Positions 1 through 7,491 of a stretch of DNA of 14,703 nt are shown in pieces. Each line of letters starts with the position of its first letter. Within the stretch, counting starts at the first letter, position 1. The translations under genes were made by a program, and so were the position numbers. The DNA lies in the NCBI GenBank assembly GCA_025451425.1, contig JANWKK010000183.1:1-14703 (forward strand), written 5' to 3'. Under the pieces are notes generated by a model. That model worked only from the letters and a program-made list of their open reading frames with translations. It was not told the origin of the DNA and searched no databases. The stretch is from Gemmatimonadaceae bacterium (GTDB lineage Bacteria; Gemmatimonadota; Gemmatimonadetes; Gemmatimonadales; Gemmatimonadaceae).

Positions 1-239
1 CCGGCAGCGCAACCCATGACCACGCTGCGAAGTTCCGGGCGCGATCGCGCGGCGCGACGGACTGCACTCCGGAGATCCGCTTCGGCTTCAGCAGTGACGG
101 CGCAGCTGTTGAACACGGCCATGTCCGCCTCACGAACGTCGCTGACGATGGCATGTCCCGCCCGCTCGATCATCGCGCGCGCGGTCTCACTGTCATAGTG
201 GTTCGCGCGGCAGCCGAACGTTCGCAAGTACACGCGCAT
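1..239 (-). CDS. mtaB: MtaB-type tRNA methylthiotransferase, N-terminal part (runs off the window)
   Basis: This is the first 79 codons of a radical-SAM methylthiotransferase, which adds a methylthio group to t6A37 of certain tRNAs. The visible part is the UPF0004 domain. It has three conserved cysteines at residues 10 (LRTFGCRAN), 46 (NSCAVTAEAEAD) and 77 (VMGCAA), which in this family ligate the auxiliary [4Fe-4S] cluster. The CAVTAEAE and AVRRAARSRPE stretches fit the MtaB branch better than MiaB or RimO. The radical-SAM CxxxCxxC motif and TRAM domain would lie outside the window. The ATG follows the kinase stop by 13 bases with no clear Shine-Dalgarno, so it is probably translated from the same messenger. 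The family is clear; the exact subgroup rests on the N-terminus alone. Confidence 0.82.
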   Translation of the reverse strand, partial: MRVYLRTFGCRANHYDSETARAMIERAGHAIVSDVREADMAVFNSCAVTAEAEADLRSAVRRAARSRPELRSVVMGCAA

Positions 240-252
240 GTGGCTGCGTGTA

Positions 253-1500
253 CTAGCCGGTGAGCGAACCGCCCGACACGCGCACGACGCGCTGCGGCGG
301 CTTGAGCGGCAAGGTGAAATGGAAGGCGCTTCCCTGGCCCTCCGCGCTCTGCACCCAGATGCGGCCGCCATGCGCGTCGACGACCAGCTTACAGAATGCG
401 AGGCCGAGGCCGGAGCTGCGCGTACGGGGCACTCCCTGCGTCTTCACTCGTTCAAACTTGCGAAAGATTACCTCGTGGTACTGCGGCGGAATCCCCGGCC
501 CGTTGTCGGAGATGGTAAATAGCACGCCATCGCCGTCCCTTTGCGCCTTGAATTGGATCTTCACCGCTTGCGCGGAATGCGTCACGGCGTTCTGAACGAG
601 ATTGTTCAGCACGCGCTTGAGCAGTTCCTTATCGGCCTCGAACACCGGCGCGTCGTCGGCGACATCGACCGTGGCTTGGGCGCCCTCCTGCTGAAAGCGA
701 ACCTCCCATTCGTGCTCGATCTCGGTGAGCAGCGCGGCGGGCGCGATCGGCTGTAGATCGAGTGTGAGCTCGGCCTCCTCGATGCGGGACACCTCGAGGA
801 CGTCGTTGATGAGCGCGAGCAGATCCTCCGCCTTGCTCTCGGCGTCTCCGACCGCTTTGCGCTGCTCGACGACAAGCGAGCCGAAGTCGCCGTCGAGCAA
901 CATCTCCATCGTTGCGAGCACGGATGTCAGCGGCGTTTTGAGGTCGTGCACGATCATCTTCATCAGATCGTCGCGCATCTTTTGTAGCTCGCGTTGCTTT
1001 CGCAGACTCTCCTCGAGCGCGTCGGTCGCGGCCTTGAGCTTCAGCAAACTTCGCACACGCGCGCCGAGGACCAGCCGATTGTGCGGCTTCGTGAGGAAGT
1101 CGTCGCCGCCCGCCTCGATCGCCTTCACCCGATCGGTTGTGTCGTTCAGCGCGGTGACGAAAATGACTGGAATGTTCTTCGTACGTGGATCGCGCTTGAT
1201 GCGACGGCAAACCTCGAATCCCGTCGATCGATCGTCGCAGCCGAGATCACCGGCTGGCATCGACACGTCGAGGATGCAGAGGTCAGGCTTGCTCTCGAAG
1301 CACGCCTTCAACGCCGATGGGCCGTCGTACGCCGGAATGGCGCGAAAGCCGAGGACGTGGAGCTGATCGAAGAGCAGCTCCACGTTCGCCGGCACGTCAT
1401 CGGCGACGAGAATCAGCGGCGCATCGGGAGGAGGACCGTTGTTCTCCACCTGCCGCTGATCCGTCAGGGTCGAACGCCCAAGCCGATGCTCAACGTCCAT
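253..1500 (-). CDS. Receiver-histidine kinase (REC-HisKA-HATPase), cytosolic
   Basis: A 415-residue soluble two-component protein. An N-terminal receiver (about residues 28-155) has acidic pair D34/D35, phospho-acceptor D78 (CILDVSMP), T116 and K138 (FLTKPH). A short coiled linker (155-180) leads to a HisKA helix with phospho-acceptor H185 (MIVHDLKTPL). The ATPase has its N box at 300-304 (NLVQN), G1 at 332-336 (DNGPG) and G2 at 364-366 (GLG). There are no membrane segments or sensor domain, so input probably comes by phosphotransfer to the receiver or from a partner. The loop after D78 carries about eight extra residues (see findings). The ATG at 1500 overlaps the upstream gene by 37 bases and lacks a clear ribosome site; a GTG at 1449 (residue 18), just after the upstream stop, is an alternative start. 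No response regulator adjoins it, so its target is unknown. Confidence 0.9.
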   Translation of the reverse strand: MDVEHRLGRSTLTDQRQVENNGPPPDAPLILVADDVPANVELLFDQLHVLGFRAIPAYDGPSALKACFESKPDLCILDVSMPAGDLGCDDRSTGFEVCRRIKRDPRTKNIPVIFVTALNDTTDRVKAIEAGGDDFLTKPHNRLVLGARVRSLLKLKAATDALEESLRKQRELQKMRDDLMKMIVHDLKTPLTSVLATMEMLLDGDFGSLVVEQRKAVGDAESKAEDLLALINDVLEVSRIEEAELTLDLQPIAPAALLTEIEHEWEVRFQQEGAQATVDVADDAPVFEADKELLKRVLNNLVQNAVTHSAQAVKIQFKAQRDGDGVLFTISDNGPGIPPQYHEVIFRKFERVKTQGVPRTRSSGLGLAFCKLVVDAHGGRIWVQSAEGQGSAFHFTLPLKPPQRVVRVSGGSLTG

Positions 1501-2651
1501 GCGCGTTCATTGATACCGATGTTCGCAGTGCGATCGGAGTGAAGAATCGCGAGGTCAGTGATGACGCGTCCTCCGCCGAACGCGGCTCCCAACCCGGCGC
1601 TGAATGTCTTCTCGTTCACTTTTTCATTCGTCGGGCCAGCGCCGTAAGGCAAAGTACGCCACCGTCCGCCAAGCCGCAGCATCAACGGCTGACCGCCGCC
1701 GAGGTGAGGACCGGCAACCTCCGCGCCGATGCTGTTATCCCACGCGTCCACCGGCTGCGCGACGCCAGGCGTGAGCCCCTTCAACGAGGACCATTTGTCG
1801 TAGGTAGAGCGCGCGGCGATCTCCGTCCCGGCAATGCCGATCCATGCCAGCGAGAAACCGAGACGGTCGGGCACGCGAGCGTGCGCGAGCCCGGTGTCGT
1901 TGCGCGTGGCGTTGAGCATACCGCCCTTTCGGAAAGAAGCCGACGCGATCGCCCATTTCGGCGCAATGAGCTCGACACCACCGGATACCGCACCGCCATC
2001 GAAGCCGATGGTCGTGCTGTCCGCGAAGTTTCCAAACGCCGCATTGTTCGTAAAGGTGCGCCCGACAAACACGCGATCGCTGCCGCTCATCAGGTGTCCG
2101 CCGAGTCCGAGTCGCACGTACGTGTTAGGCGACCAGGCAACGGCGAGCCGCAGGTCGTTGATCGATCCGCTCGATCCGGCGATGAACGTCGAGGCGACGG
2201 TGTCAGGCGCGATGACAATGTTGCTGTCGACCGTCGTCGTCCAGGTCCGATCGAGCATCGTTGCCGAGGTGACGCCAACGACCCAGTCGGAGCCGAGAGG
2301 AATGATTGCGGCAAAGAGCGGGTATCGCGCGGTCGTCGTGTTGTCCGTCGCCGTGCCGACGACGACGCTTCGATACTCCGGCTCGATCTGGAAAAAGAGC
2401 GTCGTCGTGCCGATGAACGAAAGCGCTGCCGGATTGATGAGCGAGAGCGGATCGATCTCACCGAGAGCGCCGCCGGCGCCCTCGGCGCGCGTGCTGACCT
2501 GGCCCGGAGCATAACCGAGGCCTTGGCTGCTCAGGTTCGACTGCGCACGGACAGAAACGGGCGCGGCAGCGATCGCAACTGCGATCGCTGCGCTTATTAT
2601 AAGCTTGTTCAAATCCGCTCGCAGGCGACTACGCGCGAAGTACCGCGTCAT
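1464..2651 (-). CDS. Outer-membrane beta-barrel protein, FadL/OmpP1-like
   Basis: A 395-residue exported protein. Residues 1-36 form a Sec signal peptide (basic start, hydrophobic 16-31, likely cleavage after VRA36). The mature part begins with a Gly-rich segment and the GEIDPLSLINPAAL stretch (64-77), which resembles the N-terminal NPAA motif of FadL/OmpP1/PorV-type barrels. The rest alternates short amphipathic strands with Gly/Asn/Asp turns and ends in a strand-like WTLSIGLGVRP, although the final residue is not the usual aromatic. Transport of hydrophobic substrates is known for FadL relatives; here substrate and function are unknown. The ATG overlaps the stop of the upstream lipoprotein by 4 bases, so the two are probably translationally coupled and may act together in the outer membrane. 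Confidence 0.72.
   Translation of the reverse strand: MTRYFARSRLRADLNKLIISAAIAVAIAAAPVSVRAQSNLSSQGLGYAPGQVSTRAEGAGGALGEIDPLSLINPAALSFIGTTTLFFQIEPEYRSVVVGTATDNTTTARYPLFAAIIPLGSDWVVGVTSATMLDRTWTTTVDSNIVIAPDTVASTFIAGSSGSINDLRLAVAWSPNTYVRLGLGGHLMSGSDRVFVGRTFTNNAAFGNFADSTTIGFDGGAVSGGVELIAPKWAIASASFRKGGMLNATRNDTGLAHARVPDRLGFSLAWIGIAGTEIAARSTYDKWSSLKGLTPGVAQPVDAWDNSIGAEVAGPHLGGGQPLMLRLGGRWRTLPYGAGPTNEKVNEKTFSAGLGAAFGGGRVITDLAILHSDRTANIGINERAWTLSIGLGVRP
2566..2591. repeat. Perfect 12-bp inverted repeat inside a signal-peptide coding region
   Basis: GCAGCGATCGCA (2566-2577) is followed by AC and its exact reverse complement TGCGATCGCTGC (2580-2591). Each arm contains the GCGATCGC palindrome. It encodes residues 21-29 of the barrel protein signal peptide (AAIAVAIAA), so Ala/Ile codon choice may explain it. 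As RNA it could form a stem near the start codon. Confidence 0.6.
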
Positions 2652-3952
2652 GGGAGCCCCAGGGTGACACGAGGAACGTAGGTCAGTTGCAATCGAGGCC
2701 GCAACGCGTCACCCGCCTCACTCGACCAAAAGGCGGCAATCGCCGGGTTTGAGCCTTCGTTGTTCACGACCATGATGAGCGCGCGCTGGGTCGCCTCGGC
2801 CTTCGTGTTCTTCCAGAGGCGGACGACCCCAACGAGCTCCATTCGCCGCGAACCGGAGTCCGAAGGCACGACGCGTAGCGAGTCCGTCGCGAGCGTGTTC
2901 ACGTTCACCAACCGCATCAGGCGCGGTATGTCGGTAAGTACGGTACCGGCCGTGATCGTGAAGGGATAAATGGCAATCGAGTCGGTTGCATTCGCGCTGT
3001 TGCGCATGGGGTACTGCGTCAAAAACAGCGTCGCGCGCACCACCGTCGAGGAATCCACGATGCGCGACGGCAAGTCGAAGCGCATGTACGTGCGATTCGC
3101 GGGAAACCCGCCCATCGCGATCGTGTTGGGCTGCCGCGTTGCGAGGTTTTTCGCGGTGATTACGTAGTCCTCGAGATCGGTCCGCAGCGTCGCGAGCGAG
3201 GTATCGGTCGGCGTCTGCGACAGGAGTGCAACGTTCACCGCGGTGTCCGACGCCGGCTTGAAGCGCAGCGTCGCTCCAGTCACCGTCGATGATTCAATAC
3301 GTAACTGCGTCGACGTGCCCGAGACCAGCCGGAGACCGACGCGCAGACGACTACCGGAAACGATTTTCTGAAGCACCGTCGCCGGCGCGAGAGGCAGGTT
3401 CAGCGTGTCCTTCGCGAGTGACTCCGGCGCGAACGTCTTCGTGCCGATCAGCCGGCTCGGATTGAACAGCGGCAGATAGTCAGCGGCCACCGTATCGCTC
3501 GCGGCGTCGCCGACGTCGTACATCTCGACGGTGACCGGATTGGTTGGCAATCCCGGCACGCCAGCAACGGTCGTCGTGTCCAGCACGACGCGGATCATCG
3601 CGCTGTCGATATGGTTGACGAAGGAGTCGGCCGGCGCGCTCGGGTGTGGATACGACTTGCTGATCGAGTCGAATCGGAAGATGACGCGCGTGTCGAGCGT
3701 GTCGCCGCGCGCGGCGAGCAACAGCGGCTGTTCCTCGCCGATCACCGGGAAGCCGGCCAAGCTCGAGTCGATGGCAATCGCTTCGACCGTCGTATCCTTG
3801 AGCTGCACGTCGGGCGTCGGACAGAGAATGGGACACCCTGCTCCCGATTCCAGCTTCTCGCCGCACGCCGCGACCGTCACGGCGGCCGCGAAGCCGCAGA
3901 GCATGAGCATTCGTGAAACCCAGGGAGCACGCAAATTGAATCTCCGGTTCAT
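2648..3952 (-). CDS. Putative lipoprotein with two DNRLRE-like beta modules
   Basis: A 434-residue protein whose N-terminus has a lipoprotein signal: hydrophobic residues 15-29, then VTVAAC with lipidated C30. Two further cysteines follow closely (C40 and C44 in GCPILCPTP). The body looks like two related beta-rich halves, about 85-235 and 255-430. Each contains a short strand such as VIFRFD or YMRFDLP, then ATLRF or ATLFL, and the second closes with RPRLQLTY. That pattern resembles DNRLRE-type extracellular domains, which are usually structural or adhesive. No catalytic motif is visible. It overlaps cdd upstream and the barrel gene downstream by 4 bases each, which suggests the lipoprotein and barrel are made as a pair. 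The domain assignment is by eye and tentative; the lipoprotein call is firmer. Confidence 0.68.
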   Translation of the reverse strand: MNRRFNLRAPWVSRMLMLCGFAAAVTVAACGEKLESGAGCPILCPTPDVQLKDTTVEAIAIDSSLAGFPVIGEEQPLLLAARGDTLDTRVIFRFDSISKSYPHPSAPADSFVNHIDSAMIRVVLDTTTVAGVPGLPTNPVTVEMYDVGDAASDTVAADYLPLFNPSRLIGTKTFAPESLAKDTLNLPLAPATVLQKIVSGSRLRVGLRLVSGTSTQLRIESSTVTGATLRFKPASDTAVNVALLSQTPTDTSLATLRTDLEDYVITAKNLATRQPNTIAMGGFPANRTYMRFDLPSRIVDSSTVVRATLFLTQYPMRNSANATDSIAIYPFTITAGTVLTDIPRLMRLVNVNTLATDSLRVVPSDSGSRRMELVGVVRLWKNTKAEATQRALIMVVNNEGSNPAIAAFWSSEAGDALRPRLQLTYVPRVTLGLP

Positions 3953-4389
3953 CGCCGGTCCAAAGACTTTGGGGTAAACGCGCGCGGGAGCAGCTCATCG
4001 AGCGTCCAGCGCGCTTCGCGTCCCTCACTCGTGACACTGACCACGAGGAGGTGTGGTGAGAACTCTTCGAGCACCTGGCGGCAGATGCCGCAAGGCGGTG
4101 TTGGCTCTTCGGCTTCGGTTGCGATCGTGATCGAATCGAATGCCCGATTGCCACGCGCGACCGCCGCCGCGATGGCGCTGCGCTCCGCGCAGATGCCGGC
4201 CGGGAACGACGCATTCTCGACGTTGCATCCTTCGGTGACGCTGCCGTCCGTAGCAAGGAGGGCCGCGCCAACCCGGAAGTGGGAGTACGGCGCATACGCC
4301 CGCGCCATGGCGCCAAGGGCACGCTCGCGAAGCATCGTCATGACGCGGTCGGCCTGCGCGTCGACGATTGACGACTGATCGCTTGTCAT
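3949..4389 (-). CDS. cdd: Cytidine deaminase
   Basis: A 146-residue enzyme of the small tetrameric cytidine deaminase type, which hydrolyses cytidine and deoxycytidine to uridine and deoxyuridine in pyrimidine salvage. The zinc site is intact: C67 and catalytic E69 in GICAERSAI, plus C100 and C103 in PPCGICRQVLEEF. The substrate-binding region APYSHFRVGAAL (33-44) and NVENASFP (56-63) are typical. Its length is normal for the single-domain family. The ATG begins directly next to the deoB stop with no spacer, and its own stop overlaps the next gene by 4 bases. Pairing with deoB makes sense, because both feed nucleosides into salvage and ribose-phosphate recovery. Confidence 0.96.
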   Translation of the reverse strand: MTSDQSSIVDAQADRVMTMLRERALGAMARAYAPYSHFRVGAALLATDGSVTEGCNVENASFPAGICAERSAIAAAVARGNRAFDSITIATEAEEPTPPCGICRQVLEEFSPHLLVVSVTSEGREARWTLDELLPRAFTPKSLDRR

Positions 4390-5559
4390 TTATGCAGCCA
4401 GTAGCCTCGGGAGAACGGACGTGCCAGGACCAGCAAACGAGACCGAGAACCACTCGGCGATTGTAGCGCCGAGGTCCGCGAAGGTCTCGCGCCGGCCGAT
4501 CGTTACGGCGGAAACGCGCGGCCCCAAGGCAAGCAGGGGCACGCACTCACGCGCATGATCCGTTGACGGCGTGGTTGGATCGTTTCCGTGGTCGGCGGTG
4601 ATGAACAGCAGGTCGTCCTCTCGCAGGGCAGACAGCAATGACGGCAGGGCGGCGTCGAACTCGCGCAACGCCTGATAGAACCCCGGAATGTCGTTCCGGT
4701 GCCCGAATTGTTGGTCGAAATCTACAAGGTTGCCAAACAGCAACCCACTTTGGGCCTTCTCGATCCACGTTCGAATGCAAACGATGCCGTCCGCATTGCT
4801 CGCCGTGTGCTGAGATGTGATCCCACGGCCGGCGAACAGATCGTCCACCTTCCCGACTCCTGTACGGGGAATCCCGGCCACTGCGAGCGCGTCGAGCAGT
4901 GTTTCGCGAGGCGGCAGGATCGAAAAGTCGCGCCGGTTCTTCGTGCGCGAATATGCTCCCGCCGAGCCGACGAATGGTCGTGCAATCACTCGCGACACGT
5001 CATTCGGCGCAACGAGCATCGCACGAGCGATCTCGCAGGCGGAATACAACTCCGAGAGCGGTACGACGCCTTCGTGTGCCGCAACCTGAAAGACCGAATC
5101 CGCCGACGTGTACAGAATCCACTTACCTGTACGTTCGTGCTCGGGGCCAAACTGATCGATGATCGCCGTTCCGCTCCCCGTGACATTGCCGATCACGCCG
5201 CGTCCTGTGCTCGCAGCGAACGCTTGCAGGAGCGATGAAGGAAATCCGTTCGGGTACGTTGGAAATGGACGCACGAGCTGTACGCCGGCGATCTCCCAGT
5301 GTCCCGTTGTGCTGTCCTTGCCCGCTGAGTGCGGGACCATGATCCCCCATGCGCCGGCCGGTGCGTCGACACGAGTAACGCCCGCCAGCGGCGCGATGTT
5401 GCCGAGTCCGGCGCGCTCGAGATTAGGTAGCTCGAATCCGCCGACGGCGCGGGAGAGATTGCCCAGCGTGTCACTGCCGACGTCGCCGTAGTCAGCGGCG
5501 TCTGGCGCCGCACCAATGCCGACGCCATCGAGGATGATGACGATTGCGCGTTTACTCAT
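4390..5559 (-). CDS. deoB: Phosphopentomutase
   Basis: A 389-residue metalloenzyme of the alkaline phosphatase superfamily that interconverts ribose-1-phosphate (or deoxyribose-1-phosphate) and the 5-phosphate. It links nucleoside breakdown to the pentose phosphate pathway. Metal and catalytic residues are visible: D11 (IILDGVGIG), the phosphorylated-threonine region KDSTTGHWE (81-89), D280 and H287 (LVDFDQQFGHR), D323/H324 (TADHGND) and H335 (TDHARE). The length fits the family. The start overlaps the end of alr by 8 bases, and an AGG lies about 5 bases upstream of the ATG. It heads the salvage pair with cdd. Confidence 0.97.
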   Translation of the reverse strand: MSKRAIVIILDGVGIGAAPDAADYGDVGSDTLGNLSRAVGGFELPNLERAGLGNIAPLAGVTRVDAPAGAWGIMVPHSAGKDSTTGHWEIAGVQLVRPFPTYPNGFPSSLLQAFAASTGRGVIGNVTGSGTAIIDQFGPEHERTGKWILYTSADSVFQVAAHEGVVPLSELYSACEIARAMLVAPNDVSRVIARPFVGSAGAYSRTKNRRDFSILPPRETLLDALAVAGIPRTGVGKVDDLFAGRGITSQHTASNADGIVCIRTWIEKAQSGLLFGNLVDFDQQFGHRNDIPGFYQALREFDAALPSLLSALREDDLLFITADHGNDPTTPSTDHARECVPLLALGPRVSAVTIGRRETFADLGATIAEWFSVSFAGPGTSVLPRLLAA

Positions 5560-6655
5560 CGCCTGCGGGTACGTTGTCGCTCACGTACCGACGCGGCAGC
5601 CGCGACCGCAGCCCGGTCAGCAATTCGTAAGGCGAGAGATTGGCCGTCGCCGCGACGTCGGCGACCGTGATCTGCTCGTCGCCGTCGCTTCCGACCAGCG
5701 TGGCCACGTCGCCAACCTGAACGGCGACGTCCGTCACGTCGATCATGGTCATGTCCATTGTCACGAGACCAGCCACGCGCGCGCGCTGCCCGCGCACGAG
5801 CACGGTTCCAATGTTGCTTAACGCGCGCCGATAACCGTCGGCGTAGCCGATGGCGAGCGTCGCAATGCGTCGCGGTGAGTCGGCGCGAAACGTCCCGCCA
5901 TAACTGACCGTATCGCCCGCTTCGATCGAACGCAGGTCGACGACACGCGCGCGTACCGACACCACGGCATCGGGCTCGATCTCCGCTTCGTTGCCGGAAC
6001 CAACTCCATACAGGAAGATTCCCGGCCGCGCCACGGTCCAATATCCCTTCGTGTGTACTCCGCGTCGCACGACGGCCGGGCTATTCTCGGCGTGAACCAT
6101 CTCGGGGCGCACCGGGAGGCTCGCGAGGACCCTCGTGAATCGACGCTCCTGCTCCTCGCGCGAGCCGTCGCCGCATTCGGCAGAATGAAAATGAGTAAAC
6201 ACTCCTTGGGGCGGCGAAGCCGAGATGGCGGCGTGGAGCTGCGCGACGTCTCGCCACGACACGCCGGCGCGGTTCATTCCGGTGTCGATCGCGAGATGCC
6301 AGGGAAGGCCACCACGTCCCCATTCTCGAATGGCTTCGGCGCTGCCAAGCGTCGGCGTTAGGCGCGCGCGACGCGCGGCATCGAACTCTTCGATCAGTAA
6401 TGGAGTGAATACGACAATGGGTTGCTCAATACCGGCGCGTCGTAGCTCGTCACCCTCGGTGACCGTCGCAACGCCGAAGCCCCAGGGATCGAGCTCGTGC
6501 AAGGCACACGCGACGCGCGTCGCGCCGAGTCCGTATGCGTCCGCCTTGACCATCGGCAGCAGGCGCGCCGAGGAAAACTCGGCGACGCGCGCTCCGTTTC
6601 GCAGCAACGCGCCGAGGTCGATTTCGACCCAGGCGCGTGTCAGTGGGCTTGCCAT
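5552..6655 (-). CDS. alr: Alanine racemase
   Basis: A PLP enzyme that converts L-Ala to D-Ala for peptidoglycan. With the start at 6655 it has 367 residues, the usual length, and begins SPLTRAWVEIDLGAL like its family. The PLP lysine is K38 (MVKADAYGLG) and the second catalytic base is Y252 (VSYGGTF). Other family motifs are DTGMNRAG (124-131), the substrate loop around TMDMTMID (299-306) and the closing YELLTGLRSRLPRRY. The reading frame stays open 62 codons further upstream, to 6841, but that part covers the divergent mazG start and has no family resemblance, so I exclude it. There is no strong ribosome site before the chosen ATG. It is the first gene of the long minus-strand run. Confidence 0.95.
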   Translation of the reverse strand: MASPLTRAWVEIDLGALLRNGARVAEFSSARLLPMVKADAYGLGATRVACALHELDPWGFGVATVTEGDELRRAGIEQPIVVFTPLLIEEFDAARRARLTPTLGSAEAIREWGRGGLPWHLAIDTGMNRAGVSWRDVAQLHAAISASPPQGVFTHFHSAECGDGSREEQERRFTRVLASLPVRPEMVHAENSPAVVRRGVHTKGYWTVARPGIFLYGVGSGNEAEIEPDAVVSVRARVVDLRSIEAGDTVSYGGTFRADSPRRIATLAIGYADGYRRALSNIGTVLVRGQRARVAGLVTMDMTMIDVTDVAVQVGDVATLVGSDGDEQITVADVAATANLSPYELLTGLRSRLPRRYVSDNVPAGDE

Positions 6656-6702
6656 TGCGCTATGATTCGCGAGTCGTGAAGGATACCGGAGCTGAGGACG
6701 CC
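6656..6702. promoter_or_regulatory. Compact divergent alr/mazG control region
   Basis: Only 47 bases separate the two divergent starts, so promoters for both genes probably reach into the opposite coding sequence. On the plus strand TATGAT (6661-6666) matches a sigma-70 -10 box at five of six bases, with only a poor -35 candidate (TGTCAG, 6638-6643). I see no convincing minus-strand promoter for alr. The location is certain; the specific boxes are a weak guess. Confidence 0.35.
6694..6697 (+). promoter_or_regulatory. Ribosome binding site deciding the mazG start
   Basis: GAGG lies 5 bases before the ATG at 6703. The in-frame alternatives, GTG at 6637 and at 6676, lack such a site, and starting at 6637 would also run into alr. 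Confidence 0.6.
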
Positions 6703-7491
6703 ATGCAAGCGAAACCGACACTTGAGGATACGCTATCACTGATGCGCGATCTGCGTCGTCGGTGCGAATGGGACGCTGCACAGACGCACGAATCGCTGCG
6801 TCCCTATCTGATCGAGGAAGCTTATGAAGTAGATGACGCAATTCGGGCTGGAAATAACGAACTGTTGCGCGAGGAGCTCGGCGACCTGCTGCTCCAGGTG
6901 CTCTTCCACTCCGTCGTCGCCGAAGAGCGCGGCTCGTTCGACTTTCATGATGTTGCGGAGACCTTTATCACCAAAATGAAAGGACGACATCCGCATCTGT
7001 ACGGCGACGGCGCGCGGCAGCCGTGGGAACGGATGAAGGCGAGAAAACGCGAAAGCATCGTGGACGGCTTACCCGCTGACCTCCCTTCACTGCACCGTGC
7101 GTTCCGTCTGCAGGATCGAGCCGCGGGAGTCGGCTTCGACTGGCCGGATGTTCGGGGGCCGATCGAGAAAGTGAGAGAGGAGATCGAGGAAGTGTGCGAG
7201 GAGGTCGCGACGCGTCCCGATCTCGCGACTCGCGCCTCAGCGCCGCGCTACGACGAGCACCATGAGCGGCTGGAGGACGAGCTCGGCGATCTCTTATTCG
7301 CCGTTGTGAATCTGTGTCGTAAGGCGGGCGTGCACCCGGCACTCGCACTCGATCGGGCGAACGTGAAATTCGCGCGTCGCTTTCGGCGTGTCGAAGAGCT
7401 AGCTGCCGAGCGCGGTATTCGCGTTGGCGAAGCAGGCCTGGAAGAGTTGGATCGAATTTGGGACGAGGTGAAAAAGGAAGGTGCTAGGTGA
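6703..7491 (+). CDS. mazG: Nucleoside triphosphate pyrophosphohydrolase MazG
   Basis: A 262-residue double-domain MazG, close in length to the E. coli enzyme. It hydrolyses NTPs or dNTPs to monophosphates and pyrophosphate, a house-cleaning and stress role. Domain one carries EEAYEVDDAI (38-47) and REELGDLLLQVLFH (56-69). Domain two carries KVREEIEEVCEEV (156-168) and DELGDLLFAVVNL (192-204), providing the metal-binding acidic residues. The VGFDW and ANVKFARRFRRVE stretches are typical. The usual CPWD near the N-terminus reads CEWD (21-24). The last codons and the stop are made by heptamer repeat sequence, so the 3' end appears replaced by an array. It converges on asnS. Confidence 0.93.
   Translation: MQAKPTLEDTLSLMRDLRRRCEWDAAQTHESLRPYLIEEAYEVDDAIRAGNNELLREELGDLLLQVLFHSVVAEERGSFDFHDVAETFITKMKGRHPHLYGDGARQPWERMKARKRESIVDGLPADLPSLHRAFRLQDRAAGVGFDWPDVRGPIEKVREEIEEVCEEVATRPDLATRASAPRYDEHHERLEDELGDLLFAVVNLCRKAGVHPALALDRANVKFARRFRRVEELAAERGIRVGEAGLEELDRIWDEVKKEGAR

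Noticed and set aside
1317..2681. A 454-codon open frame on the plus strand
   Set aside because: It lies antisense to the kinase and barrel genes, has low-complexity Arg/Glu/Ala composition and no family resemblance; GC-rich antisense frames of this length are expected.
6637..6702. Upstream GTG starts for mazG at 6637 and 6676
   Set aside because: No ribosome site precedes them and the extra residues do not match MazG; the ATG at 6703 has GAGG at 5 bases and gives the family length.
6656..6841. 62-codon N-terminal extension of alr
   Set aside because: It overlaps the mazG start on the other strand, resembles no alanine racemase, and the family N-terminus begins at the ATG at 6655.
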